DNA from: Microvirga sp. TS319
Lineage (GTDB): Bacteria > Pseudomonadota > Alphaproteobacteria > Rhizobiales > Beijerinckiaceae
DNA: 64,000 nucleotides
Reading direction: 5' to 3'
Assembly: GCF_041276405.1 (NCBI RefSeq)
Contig: NZ_JBGGGT010000001.1
Location: 975,501 to 1,039,500, forward strand
Shown: positions 18,982 to 27,190 of the stretch, piece after piece
Layout of the letters: each line of letters opens with the position of its first letter
How positions within the stretch are numbered: the stretch's first letter is position 1
Position numbers and translations under genes: made by a program
Notes under the pieces: generated by a model
Told to the model about the DNA's origin: nothing
The model's database searches: none
The model's input: the letters and a program-made list of their open reading frames with translations, nothing else

Positions 18982-19935
18982 ATGAGCAATGATGTGATCC
19001 TCTACGGGCTTCTCTATACCGACGGGACGTATGAGAAACACCAAAATCTCGATGTTGGGAACTCCAATGCTGTAGATATCTACTTAAAATGTGCCGTTCT
19101 TTGTGCGAAATCGGTGGCTTGGCATGGTGGCAAGTTTCGTTTGATCACGAACAACAAGGAGCACATCGAAGACCGCATTGCGGAACTCGGTTTAAAGCGA
19201 ATCGAAGTCATCGAGAGAGGGTTCGTGCTTGATGTGCCTAGTGGTATTCGGTTCAGAAGTGCACACTATAAGCTGGAGCTACTTGAGGCATTTGGCGCCG
19301 GGTCCTATGGGAACTTCTTGGGCCTGATCGACGTCGACACGGTTATGTTGGCGCCCTTCCCAAAGCTTACAGTTCAGCCAGACAGCTTGTATCTGTACGA
19401 TATTTCCGAACAGGTTTTTTTCGAGCATGGCATGGATCGGGTCTGGCGCGATCTCGAGCAGGTGGCTGAAAGGTCTGTTTCCAGGCCGCGCTGGATAGGT
19501 GGTGAATTCATACTAGGGTGTCCAAGGGGCTTCCGCAGACTTGCGGAGGCCACCAGGCAACTTTGGCCACGGTACCTCCAAGTGTTTGGGCAGCTACACC
19601 ATGCGAGCGACGAGATGTTGATCTCCGCAGCAGTCGCCTACAACCCTGATATCGCATTAAACGAGATGGGAGCGCTGGGCGTCATCGCAAGGTGGTGGAC
19701 CTCTCGCACAGGCTACCCCCAGAGAACATTTGCAGAGGCACGCCGAAGTAGCTTCCTGCATTTGCCTTCGGACAAGATATTTCTCTCACGTTGGGCGGAT
19801 CGGACCTTCGATCCTGACTCGTTCACTGCGGACTACCGGAAATACGCGCGGAGCAAATTATCACGCCGCAAACTTTACAGCATGGTCGCGCAGATTGGCT
19901 TAGGGGAAAGCAAGTTTGTCGGCCGACTTGATTAG
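18982..19935 (+). CDS. Glycosyltransferase-like protein (GT-A/GT8-like fold), function unknown
   Basis: A 317-residue protein without a name I can give. It has an early beta-alpha region with a LITNN segment. A DVDTVML motif (a DxD between hydrophobic strands) follows, then a WIGGEFILGCPRGF region and a conserved-looking HHASDEMLISAAV. This layout is typical of GT-A enzymes that bind a metal-nucleotide sugar, as in GT8 and capsular transferases. ATG 18982 follows a GTG at 18979, and either could be used. It lies 280 bases after the GT2 gene. That gap has only motif-free frames. Confidence 0.55.
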   Translation: MSNDVILYGLLYTDGTYEKHQNLDVGNSNAVDIYLKCAVLCAKSVAWHGGKFRLITNNKEHIEDRIAELGLKRIEVIERGFVLDVPSGIRFRSAHYKLELLEAFGAGSYGNFLGLIDVDTVMLAPFPKLTVQPDSLYLYDISEQVFFEHGMDRVWRDLEQVAERSVSRPRWIGGEFILGCPRGFRRLAEATRQLWPRYLQVFGQLHHASDEMLISAAVAYNPDIALNEMGALGVIARWWTSRTGYPQRTFAEARRSSFLHLPSDKIFLSRWADRTFDPDSFTADYRKYARSKLSRRKLYSMVAQIGLGESKFVGRLD

Positions 19936-19984
19936 AGACATCAGAGTGGTCTGCGGTCGCGTGGAGTCGGAACAGGTTGGTTCC

Positions 19985-20279
19985 ATGGCGTTGGTCGCGA
20001 TTGTGGCCGGGAGGCGTCGCCCCAGTCCCGACTGCCGACGCCATGGCGCTGGCCGTAATCACCCAACCACTGGATTCCTATCAGCCGACGGAAGCTTGCG
20101 TCCTGTCGCGCCAGAGCCGTGGTGTCGCGGGTCAACGTCCCAATTCGCTCATCGAGCCCGTGCCAGTCTCTCGCCAGACCTTCGATTAGGCGGATCATGT
20201 GTCGCGAAGCTACGTCCCTGCATTGGGTCGGAAGGACCGACATCGCCTCACCCAAACCGTAAATGAGTCTGAGTCCCAC
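19985..20279 (-). pseudogene. IS110-family transposase fragment, frameshifted
   Basis: On the minus strand, LPTQCRDVASRHMIRLIEGL, then DERIGTLTRDTTALAR and FRRLIGIQ match the middle of IS110 transposases. After a frame change, ITASAMASAVGTGA matches the next segment, where the normal protein reads GP-x-x-A-S-x-x-x-A-x-IG. Both ends of the gene are missing. No IS ends can be made out. Confidence 0.62.
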
Positions 20280-20362
20280 GTTACCTGCATGTGCCTGAGG
20301 CGCTCCAGGACTGGCAAGAACGGCGTCAAGGATTCCAAATAACGTACTTGAAATCGTAAATG

Positions 20363-20396
20363 CCTCTTAGGCGTCGCTGCCAGGCCGCCTAAGAGG
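20363..20396 (+). terminator. Strong stem-loop between the GT8-like and Hint genes
   Basis: Perfect 11-base arms CCTCTTAGGCG and CGCCTAAGAGG around a 12-base loop, followed by TTTG. It fits a terminator ending transcription from the left, before the Hint gene. Confidence 0.6.
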
Positions 20397-20539
20397 TTTG
20401 GCAATACGGGCCGATGCGCAACCCCAATGGGTACTCAGGCAGGCGATCAGCAGCACATAAGGGTGAGAAGAGGTTCCACTGGCTCAGGTTCCAGCGTACG
20501 CTGCTCCCTGGCTAGGGAGTGGCTGAGAGGAGGCAACCC

Positions 20540-21400
20540 ATGTCACGTACTATCCCACCCCCCGAAGTTCCGAGCCGCGGAAGACGCCACTTCCTGGGAG
20601 CTACAGCGGCTGTAAGCGCAAGGATTGCCGCGTTGAGCATCATGGCCTCGACTGTCTTCCAATCCTCCGCGCAAGCCAAAAACGACAATGGCTTGCACCT
20701 GGGGCAGCATAAGGGCGAAGGTAGGCCCCGCGGGCACGGTCACGGTCCCCAATGCTTCCTTCGGGGCACCGCCATCCTGACGCCGACCGGTGAGGTGCCT
20801 ATCGAGGCGCTGCAGATCGGCGATCTGGTGGTGACGGCGGGCGGCACTGTGCAGCCGATCAAGTGGATCGGCCGGCAGATCTATAGAAAGAGCGGCGCGG
20901 CTTGGCCGAGAAGCGTAGTGCCGATCCGTATCGCCCGGGCGGCCCTTGGGGCACGGACCCCGCATGCTGATCTGTATCTGTCGCCCGGGCATGCACTGCT
21001 GCTTGATGGCCTTCTGATCCCCGCCCAGGCCTTGGTGAATGGCACCTCGATTGCACCGGCTCTTCCAGACGGTCGAGCGGAGATCGAGTACTTCAATCTG
21101 CTGTTCGATACGCACGTGGCGATCCTGGCCGAGGGCGCTGCGGCCGAGACATTCCTGCCTGACGGCCGCAACCACGAAGGCTTCAGCAACTTCCTCGAGT
21201 ACGAGCGGCTCTACCCGGGCCAGCCCCCGCCGCGGCAAACCCCGTGTGCGCCGGCGGTCGCTCGGGGCGGGCGCGCACATCTGCAGGCGCTGGTGCTGCT
21301 GGGGCTGTCACGAATCCTTCCGGAGCAAGATCCAATGGGGGACGTGTACGAGCACACTTACCAGCACCTGGCTAGACGGGCTCAGGAACTCGCCGGCTAG
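20540..21400 (+). CDS. Tat-exported Hint-domain protein
   Basis: A 286-residue protein. The N-terminus carries a twin-arginine signal (SRGRRHFLG, then an Ala-rich hydrophobic stretch to about residue 47). A His/Gly-rich linker leads into a Hint domain: CFLRGTAILTPTGEVPIEALQIGDLV starts with the Cys used for splicing or self-cleavage. The later SPGHALLLDG holds the His of the fold. The domain ends about residue 230 and a short helical tail follows. Rhizobial genomes hold many such Hint proteins of unknown role. Secreted autoprocessing is the family expectation. AGGAGG (20528-20533) places the start at ATG 20540, not at the earlier in-frame GTG. Confidence 0.8.
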   Translation: MSRTIPPPEVPSRGRRHFLGATAAVSARIAALSIMASTVFQSSAQAKNDNGLHLGQHKGEGRPRGHGHGPQCFLRGTAILTPTGEVPIEALQIGDLVVTAGGTVQPIKWIGRQIYRKSGAAWPRSVVPIRIARAALGARTPHADLYLSPGHALLLDGLLIPAQALVNGTSIAPALPDGRAEIEYFNLLFDTHVAILAEGAAAETFLPDGRNHEGFSNFLEYERLYPGQPPPRQTPCAPAVARGGRAHLQALVLLGLSRILPEQDPMGDVYEHTYQHLARRAQELAG

Positions 21401-21503
21401 AGTATCGGACGTGGAAAATGGGAACCGGTTTTGCGTGAAAGATGCTCAGAACCAAAATGTTACAGCATCGGACGTGAGTTCGAATTTACGTCCGATGCTG
21501 TAG
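21401..21503 (+). repeat. Intergenic repeat, type 2, copy 1
   Basis: About 100 bases starting AGTATCGGAC, with GGGAACCGGTTTTGC and GATGCTCAGA inside, ending in a long hairpin whose arms read ACAGCATCGGACGT and ACGTCCGATGCTGT. The same layout and much of the sequence recur at 55870-55960. It lies directly after the Hint gene stop and may end its transcription. Confidence 0.6.
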
Positions 21504-22248
21504 ACGGCTCCTCGGCCGTTCGGGCATCAAAGACCCTGCTCCTCAGGCGGAGCCTCTTTGCCGACATGAATACTCGTGAATGCGTCGCTACGATCCATCT
21601 CAGAAGAGCTTCCGGAGGAGGCGGTATAGATGGGACTTGAAGAGCGCTTGGGCGGCCTCAATCAGCTGCATCCTGCGTTCGAAGGTGGGCCAGCCCATAC
21701 CCTTGGGCCCGTCGGTGGAGCTCCGATGCCGTCATTGGATCCAAGTTGTCCCTGGTGCTTGAACGCCTGACTGATGGCTCGGTCACAGGGGTTTTCGCGC
21801 CGAGAGCGGTAGGCGAGGCGATGAGCCTTGCGCGAGCCGAAGATGCCGCTTCGGCTGAGCTTCGAGACGAGATCCGCGCGTTTCGGGCAGATCCGCCATC
21901 GGAGCCGGACTTCGAAGAGCTCGGGCGTGGCGATCAGATCCATGGGATCCACATGATGGGTTGCCTCGCTGTTCCAGTGGCTCGTGGAGGTGTAGCGCAC
22001 AGGCGGATCCAGGTGGCGTCTCATCGTCGAGACAGACATCCCTGAGGTGGCTCACGGCTTCGTCGGTGAGCCAGTATACCTCGGAAGGGGAGGCGTTACG
22101 CCCTTAGGTATAACGCGGCAGCTTGCCCTCGCCAACAACCAAGACAGGTATTTTACTACTAAGTCCTATAGCAGGAGGCATGAGTAGCATTGGCTGCTTG
22201 CTTTAGGTTTTATATGGTTCAGCTCAATCGCATGCCGGGGGCGTATCG
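21504..22248. other. Degenerate sequence with an unknown gene relic
   Basis: On the minus strand, one frame ends cleanly with GMGWPTFERRMQLIEAAQAL and then LYRLLRKLF before a stop at about 21602. Another frame further upstream reads VYWLTDEAVSHLRDVCLD. These look like real coding pieces in different frames, but I do not recognise the family. The last 150 bases before 22249 are AT-richer and should hold the promoter of the ABC exporter operon. Confidence 0.35.
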
Positions 22249-23178
22249 TTGCAAAGGCGCGGAAAATACGGCCAGACATTGAACGCAGCCACTTCTGGTG
22301 CAGCGTCGCATGTGACTCCTCGAATGACGCAGCAACCCCCGCTGGTAGTCATTCGTCCGAGTTACGGCTGGCGTTCGCTGGATATGCGCGAGATATGGCA
22401 GTATCGCGAACTGTTGTACTTCCTAATTTGGCGCGATGTGAAGGTCCGTTACAAGCAGACTGCGTTAGGCGCATCCTGGGCGATAATCCAGCCCTTCTTC
22501 GCGATGGTTATCTTCAGCGTCTTCTTCGGGCATCTGGCCGGTATGCCTTCGGACCGGCTGCCATACCCAATTTTCAGCTTTGCGGCTCTTGTACCCTGGG
22601 CTTTCTTCGCCAATGGACTTGCACAATCAGCAGGTAGCCTTGTAGCCAACCAAAACCTAATCAAGAAGGTGTATTTCCCGCGCATTGCGATACCGGTCGC
22701 TACCGTCGTCGCGGGTATTGTGGACTTCCTTCTGGCTTTTGCCGTGCTGATCAGCATGATGCTGTTTTATGGCATATTACCAACTTACAATATAATCTGG
22801 CTGCCGTTGCTGTTGCTACTCGCGCTGGTGACTGCGCTTGGAATTGGTCTGTGGTTCGCGGCTTTGAATGTGCGCTACCGCGACGTGCAGTATGTCGTGC
22901 CATTTCTGGTGCAAATTTGGCTGTTTGCTACCCCTATTGTCTATCCGAGCAGCATGCTTGGAGAGCCCTGGCGAACGCTCTACGCGCTTAATCCGATGGC
23001 AGGCGTAGTGGAAGGATTTCGTTGGGCGCTACTGAGCGGCGCGGCTACCGGAGGAGCGCCCGCGGTTGCAGCACCCAGTGCAATGATTTTTGTATCGTCT
23101 CTCGCCTCAGTTGTAATCCTGATCAGCGGGGCATTCTACTTCCGCCGGTTCGAGAAAAGCTTCGCAGACGAGGTGTGA
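22249..23178 (+). CDS. ABC-2 polysaccharide export permease (Wzm-like)
   Basis: A 309-residue permease of the ABC-2 family with six hydrophobic segments. The element ELLYFLIWRDVKVRYKQTALG just before the first helix is the hallmark of the TagG/Wzm/KpsM group, as is the NLIKKVYFPR loop. It pairs with the ATPase at 23178 to export a finished polysaccharide chain from the cytoplasm. The start is uncertain: TTG 22249 is the first in-frame candidate, and ATG 22324 fits the usual family N-terminus (PLVVIRPS) better. Its stop overlaps the ATPase start by one base (TGATG). Confidence 0.88.
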   Translation: MQRRGKYGQTLNAATSGAASHVTPRMTQQPPLVVIRPSYGWRSLDMREIWQYRELLYFLIWRDVKVRYKQTALGASWAIIQPFFAMVIFSVFFGHLAGMPSDRLPYPIFSFAALVPWAFFANGLAQSAGSLVANQNLIKKVYFPRIAIPVATVVAGIVDFLLAFAVLISMMLFYGILPTYNIIWLPLLLLLALVTALGIGLWFAALNVRYRDVQYVVPFLVQIWLFATPIVYPSSMLGEPWRTLYALNPMAGVVEGFRWALLSGAATGGAPAVAAPSAMIFVSSLASVVILISGAFYFRRFEKSFADEV

Positions 23179-24479
23179 TGAAGACCGGCCATGCAATCAT
23201 CGCTAAGGGTGTCGGCAAGGAGTTCGCCATCGGCGCGGCCAGAAGCCGACATAATACACTTCGCGACACAATAGCCGACACTGCGGGGCGGCTTCTGCGT
23301 CCCTTTCGGCAGTGCAAGACTCCATCGAACGCCGGGTCATTCTGGGCGTTACGCGACGTAAATTTTGAGTTACGGCAGGGCGAAGTGCTGGGTGTCATCG
23401 GCCGAAACGGCGCTGGCAAGAGCACCTTACTGAAAATTTTGTCTCGGATTACCGAGCCGACGACCGGTGAAATAGCCGTACGAGGTCGGGTAGGGTCGCT
23501 TCTTGAGGTAGGCACAGGATTTCACTCTGAATTGAGCGGCAGAGAGAATATTTTTCTCAATGGTGCAATTTTAGGTATGGGCCGAGCCGAGATTGCCCGC
23601 AAGTTCGATGAAATCGTTGCCTTCGCTGCGATCGAGCGTTTCCTCGATACACCTGTCAAGCATTACTCAAGCGGCATGTACTTGCGACTCGGATTTGCGG
23701 TGGCTGCGCATTTAGAACCCGACATCCTAGTCGTCGATGAGGTGCTTGCAGTCGGTGATGCGGACTTTCAGAAAAAATGTTTAGGAAAGATAGGGGAGGT
23801 GGCTAGCGAGGGCCGCACGGTAGTCTTTGTGAGTCACAACCTTGATATGGTGCAGCGACTGTGTAGCCGCTGTCTATTGCTAGCGCGAGGCGGAATTGCG
23901 GCGGACGGTTCCGTGAGCGAAGTGGTGTCTGAATATCTGACCTCCGGTATCCAGAAGACGGCACCAGGGTCAATGATTTCCCTTCAGGAGATTGAGCGAA
24001 CTGGTTCAGGAGAGGTGCGATTCCGAAGTGTCTCATTCTCGGGCGATCCTGTTAAAAAGGCAGAACCAGTTAGGGCAGGCGGCCCGCTCCGGGTGCGCAT
24101 TGAAGTGGAAGCCAAATCACGGCAGGTGCTGGAGTCTCTCGCATTCTGCATCCACTCATACGAGGGGCAATTGCTGGTCTGTGCCGACACGAACGATCTA
24201 GGACGGACCGTACGTATCGCTCCTGGGAACAATGTTTTCGAATTCAGGTTCGCCGCTGTAAATCTAATGCCAGGTCGCTACCCAGTCAGCCTCTGGGCGG
24301 GTGACACCGTCGTGGCAGCCTACGATTTCATCGAGCCGGCCTTCGAACTCGAAGTCGTGTCTCCCCGGGCACAGGGCCTCAGTATCAGCACCTCATCATA
24401 CGGTGTCGTCTATTGCGAGTTCTCCGTTATCGAAGAGATGGCAAGCCATTACCACGATAGTGACAGGCGGGCACTATGA
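23178..24479 (+). CDS. ABC polysaccharide export ATPase with Wzt C-terminal domain
   Basis: A 433-residue protein. The nucleotide-binding domain has Walker A GRNGAGKST near residue 76, the signature-equivalent YSSGMYLRLGFAVA near 165, Walker B ILVVDEV near 186 and a switch His (VFVSHNLDM). The last 150 residues form a separate beta-rich domain like the Wzt C-terminal domain that recognises capped polysaccharide chains. I set the start at ATG 23178, which overlaps the permease stop. The open frame extends 52 codons upstream but only inside the permease gene. A methyltransferase follows immediately, as in systems where chain-end methylation is the export signal. Confidence 0.9.
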   Translation: MKTGHAIIAKGVGKEFAIGAARSRHNTLRDTIADTAGRLLRPFRQCKTPSNAGSFWALRDVNFELRQGEVLGVIGRNGAGKSTLLKILSRITEPTTGEIAVRGRVGSLLEVGTGFHSELSGRENIFLNGAILGMGRAEIARKFDEIVAFAAIERFLDTPVKHYSSGMYLRLGFAVAAHLEPDILVVDEVLAVGDADFQKKCLGKIGEVASEGRTVVFVSHNLDMVQRLCSRCLLLARGGIAADGSVSEVVSEYLTSGIQKTAPGSMISLQEIERTGSGEVRFRSVSFSGDPVKKAEPVRAGGPLRVRIEVEAKSRQVLESLAFCIHSYEGQLLVCADTNDLGRTVRIAPGNNVFEFRFAAVNLMPGRYPVSLWAGDTVVAAYDFIEPAFELEVVSPRAQGLSISTSSYGVVYCEFSVIEEMASHYHDSDRRAL

Positions 24480-25276
24480 TATCGAACTCCAAGGATGGGA
24501 AAGGACCTCCCGCTTTGACGACTGCCTACCTCGATAACGCCATTCCTTCGATATTGCGGTTTGGGAGGTTGGTCCATAAGATCGGGCGCTGGTGCTTCGG
24601 CTCGCGGGGCCCTCATCCTCGACGGGTGCGCTTCGGCAATCTCAGACGAACCACACCGATCAGCCGCAATTGGGGACAAGACCGAGGCCGCGCGCTGGAT
24701 CGCTATTACATTGAGAAATTTCTGGACGAGAATCGAGCGGACATTCGCGGTCGCGTGCTCGAGATTGGTGATGCTCACTATACCCGCAAATATGGTGGCA
24801 CCCGTGTTGTTTCCAGCGATGTCCTTCATGTCAATGAAGGCAATCCACAGGCTACCATCATCGCTGATCTCACTTGCGCCGAACACATACCGGACAGTAG
24901 CTTCGATTGCATTATCCTGACGCAGACCTTGCAGTTGATCTTCGATGTGCCGGCTGCCCTGCGCACCATCCGCCGCATTCTCAAGCCTGGGGGTACTATA
25001 CTTGCAACATTTCCAGGGATCACGCACACAGGAGACGCTGAATGGGGTAGCAGTTGGTGTTGGTCCTTCACGCGAAACTCGGCGCGCCGGCTCTTCCATC
25101 CGATTTTTGGTGAATCGAATGTCTGCCTCGATTCCTATGGCAATGTCCTTGCGGCAACAGCGTTCCTCTATGGACTTGCCGATAGGGAACTCGAGCCGGC
25201 GGAGCTGGAAGTGCACGATCCCGCCTATGATGTTATTATTGCTGTCAAGGCGGTTCGCCCGGCGGATCCGCTATGA
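24476..25276 (+). CDS. SAM-dependent methyltransferase in the ABC export operon
   Basis: A 266-residue protein overlapping the Wzt-type gene by four bases (ATGA). The core shows VLEIGDAHYTRKYGG (a variant of SAM motif I), an acidic VVSSDVLHV, and DCIILTQTLQLIFDVPAAL followed by RILKPGGTILATFPG, the Methyltransf_11 outline. Motif I lacks the usual G-x-G-x-G, so SAM binding may differ. The position next to Wzt suggests methylation of the chain end or a sugar. This is inference from location. Confidence 0.75.
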   Translation: MISNSKDGKGPPALTTAYLDNAIPSILRFGRLVHKIGRWCFGSRGPHPRRVRFGNLRRTTPISRNWGQDRGRALDRYYIEKFLDENRADIRGRVLEIGDAHYTRKYGGTRVVSSDVLHVNEGNPQATIIADLTCAEHIPDSSFDCIILTQTLQLIFDVPAALRTIRRILKPGGTILATFPGITHTGDAEWGSSWCWSFTRNSARRLFHPIFGESNVCLDSYGNVLAATAFLYGLADRELEPAELEVHDPAYDVIIAVKAVRPADPL

Positions 25277-26214
25277 GTGGGTTGCGACAGGCACTTGAGT
25301 GCACGAAACTGGAGCTTAAGCTGCGCTGGCAACGGCTGTGCAGCGGCTCGCGTACCCTCGTGTTAGGTTACCACCGCATCGCCGACCTGTCTCCGGACCC
25401 GTTCGGACTCGCAGTATCGCCGCGCAATTTTGCTGAGCATCTTGAAGTCCTAAGCGCATATAACCGCCCCATCTTGTTTCGGGATATAGGCACTCTGCAC
25501 GGCTCGCTGCGGCGCTCTGCTGAGTCTGTGTGTGTCACATTCGATGATGGTTATGCCGACAACCTGCATACTGCTCGACCTCTGCTTGAAAAGTACGACA
25601 TACCCGCAACGTTCTTCGTGACTGCGGGACAGATCGGAAGTAATCGTGAGTTTTGGTGGGACGAGATTGACCGGATACTAGAACGACCCGGAGCGACGTT
25701 GGATGACGTACGCGACCTGCATCGAACGCTCTATGAGATCCCTGCGCCGCAACGTCAGATGCTCCTCCATGAAGCACTGTCTCGCGAGCCGCAGCCGTCT
25801 GGGATGCGCGCGAAGCATGCCGTGATGACGCATGACGAACTTTTGCGCCTCGCTGACGGAGGGCTTATCGAAATCGGCGCTCACAGCATGACTCATCCAC
25901 GGCTGCCGCGGCTGCCAGAACCTGCGCAACGGGAGGAAATTGGAACGAGTAAGCGAATTCTAGAGAGTATCCTGGGACATGCGGTTGTGAGTTTCGCGTA
26001 CCCGTTTGGCGCTTGGACACCACGAACGGCTGCTCTGGTTGAGCAGGCTGGCCTCCAAAGGGCTGCCACTGTCGATGAAGGGACCGTTGGCCCTCGCACA
26101 AACCCTTTGACAACGCCTCGCATGCTTGTCTCGAATTGCACTGGAGACGATCTGGCACGGCTGCTGCGGATATGGTTCGCCCGCCCGCCCGCCGGAGGCG
26201 GATCTGCTTGCTGA
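25273..26214 (+). CDS. Polysaccharide deacetylase (NodB domain, CE4)
   Basis: A 313-residue protein overlapping the previous gene by four bases (ATGA). The NodB homology domain has TFDDGYADN (metal Asp and catalytic Asp), IGAHSMTHPRL (metal His pair, H-x3-H) and FAYPFGAW. An insertion of about 90 residues between the first two motifs is usual for this subgroup. It would remove N-acetyl groups from a sugar or lipid-linked intermediate. It has no signal peptide, so it probably acts in the cytoplasm or at the membrane face. Confidence 0.86.
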   Translation: MSGLRQALECTKLELKLRWQRLCSGSRTLVLGYHRIADLSPDPFGLAVSPRNFAEHLEVLSAYNRPILFRDIGTLHGSLRRSAESVCVTFDDGYADNLHTARPLLEKYDIPATFFVTAGQIGSNREFWWDEIDRILERPGATLDDVRDLHRTLYEIPAPQRQMLLHEALSREPQPSGMRAKHAVMTHDELLRLADGGLIEIGAHSMTHPRLPRLPEPAQREEIGTSKRILESILGHAVVSFAYPFGAWTPRTAALVEQAGLQRAATVDEGTVGPRTNPLTTPRMLVSNCTGDDLARLLRIWFARPPAGGGSAC

Positions 26215-26233
26215 CTGGGAGGGGATCAGCTCG

Positions 26234-27190
26234 ATGCGCGTCACGGTCGCGATCTGCACCTGGAATCGATGCCAGCGCCTTCGCCGGACGCTGCAATCGA
26301 TAACGATGCTTGATCTGCCGCCCGGTCTCTGGTGGGAGCTGCTTGTAATAGATAACGCATCGAACGACGCGACGAGCGAGGTCGTCTCATCGTTTAGTGG
26401 ACGACTTCCGGTTCGGTGCATCCCCGAGCCGGCCCCCGGACTCTCGCACGCCCGGAATCGTGCAGTCCGAGAGGCGGTTGGCGAATATATCGTGTTCACG
26501 GACGACGATGTCCTAGTCGACAAAGATTGGCTCGCCTCCTATTGCCGTGCATTCGCCCGCTGGCCGGGTGCCGATGTCTTCGGCGGGCCAATTGAGCCAT
26601 TGTTCGAAGGAACCCCCCCAGAGTGGATCCACCGCATGCTGGGGCAGATTGGCCCGGTCTTTGGGCGTCAATATCTTGGCAACGTGATGGTACCACTGCG
26701 ACCAGACATGGTAAGCGAGGGGCCGTACGGAGCGAATATGGCAATGAGCAAGGCGGCCCTGTTGAAGTTCCCGTTCGATCCGATGTTAGGCGTGAGGCAT
26801 GAACAATATCGGATAGGTGAGGAAACGCAGGTCATCCGCCGGATGCTCCTCGCGGGGCTGGAAGGCTGGTGGAGTCCGGAACCAAAGTTGCAGCACGTCA
26901 TTCCAGTCGAAAGCCAGAGCCTGTCTTTTGTGCGCCGCTGGATGGTGGGGGCTGGACGCACCCTAGGTCAGCCCACCTTCGATGGGAGCACTCAGCATAT
27001 TGAAACGAACTTAAGGCTTAGGCTACGCATCCTGAAGTACGAATCGCTTTATCTTGCTCGGCGCTTCACATCAGATCCCGAAGTCTGGCTCCCTTATTTG
27101 GTTATTTCCAGCCAGGCTCAAGGGCGCCTGCTCGCCCGGCGGGGCTCAGCGGCCATTACCAATCATGGCTCCAGTAGAGGCGGGTCATGA
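26234..27190 (+). CDS. Family 2 glycosyltransferase
   Basis: A 318-residue GT2 enzyme: VAICTWNRCQRLRRTLQSI, LLVIDNASND, PGLSHARNRAV and the DDD metal motif (VFTDDDVLVD), then GPYGANMAMSKAAL with the acceptor-side region. The open frame begins at 26126 inside the deacetylase gene. I chose ATG 26234, which follows a GGGAGGGG stretch and starts right at the catalytic domain. It is part of the exporter operon and overlaps the next gene by four bases. Confidence 0.85.
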   Translation: MRVTVAICTWNRCQRLRRTLQSITMLDLPPGLWWELLVIDNASNDATSEVVSSFSGRLPVRCIPEPAPGLSHARNRAVREAVGEYIVFTDDDVLVDKDWLASYCRAFARWPGADVFGGPIEPLFEGTPPEWIHRMLGQIGPVFGRQYLGNVMVPLRPDMVSEGPYGANMAMSKAALLKFPFDPMLGVRHEQYRIGEETQVIRRMLLAGLEGWWSPEPKLQHVIPVESQSLSFVRRWMVGAGRTLGQPTFDGSTQHIETNLRLRLRILKYESLYLARRFTSDPEVWLPYLVISSQAQGRLLARRGSAAITNHGSSRGGS

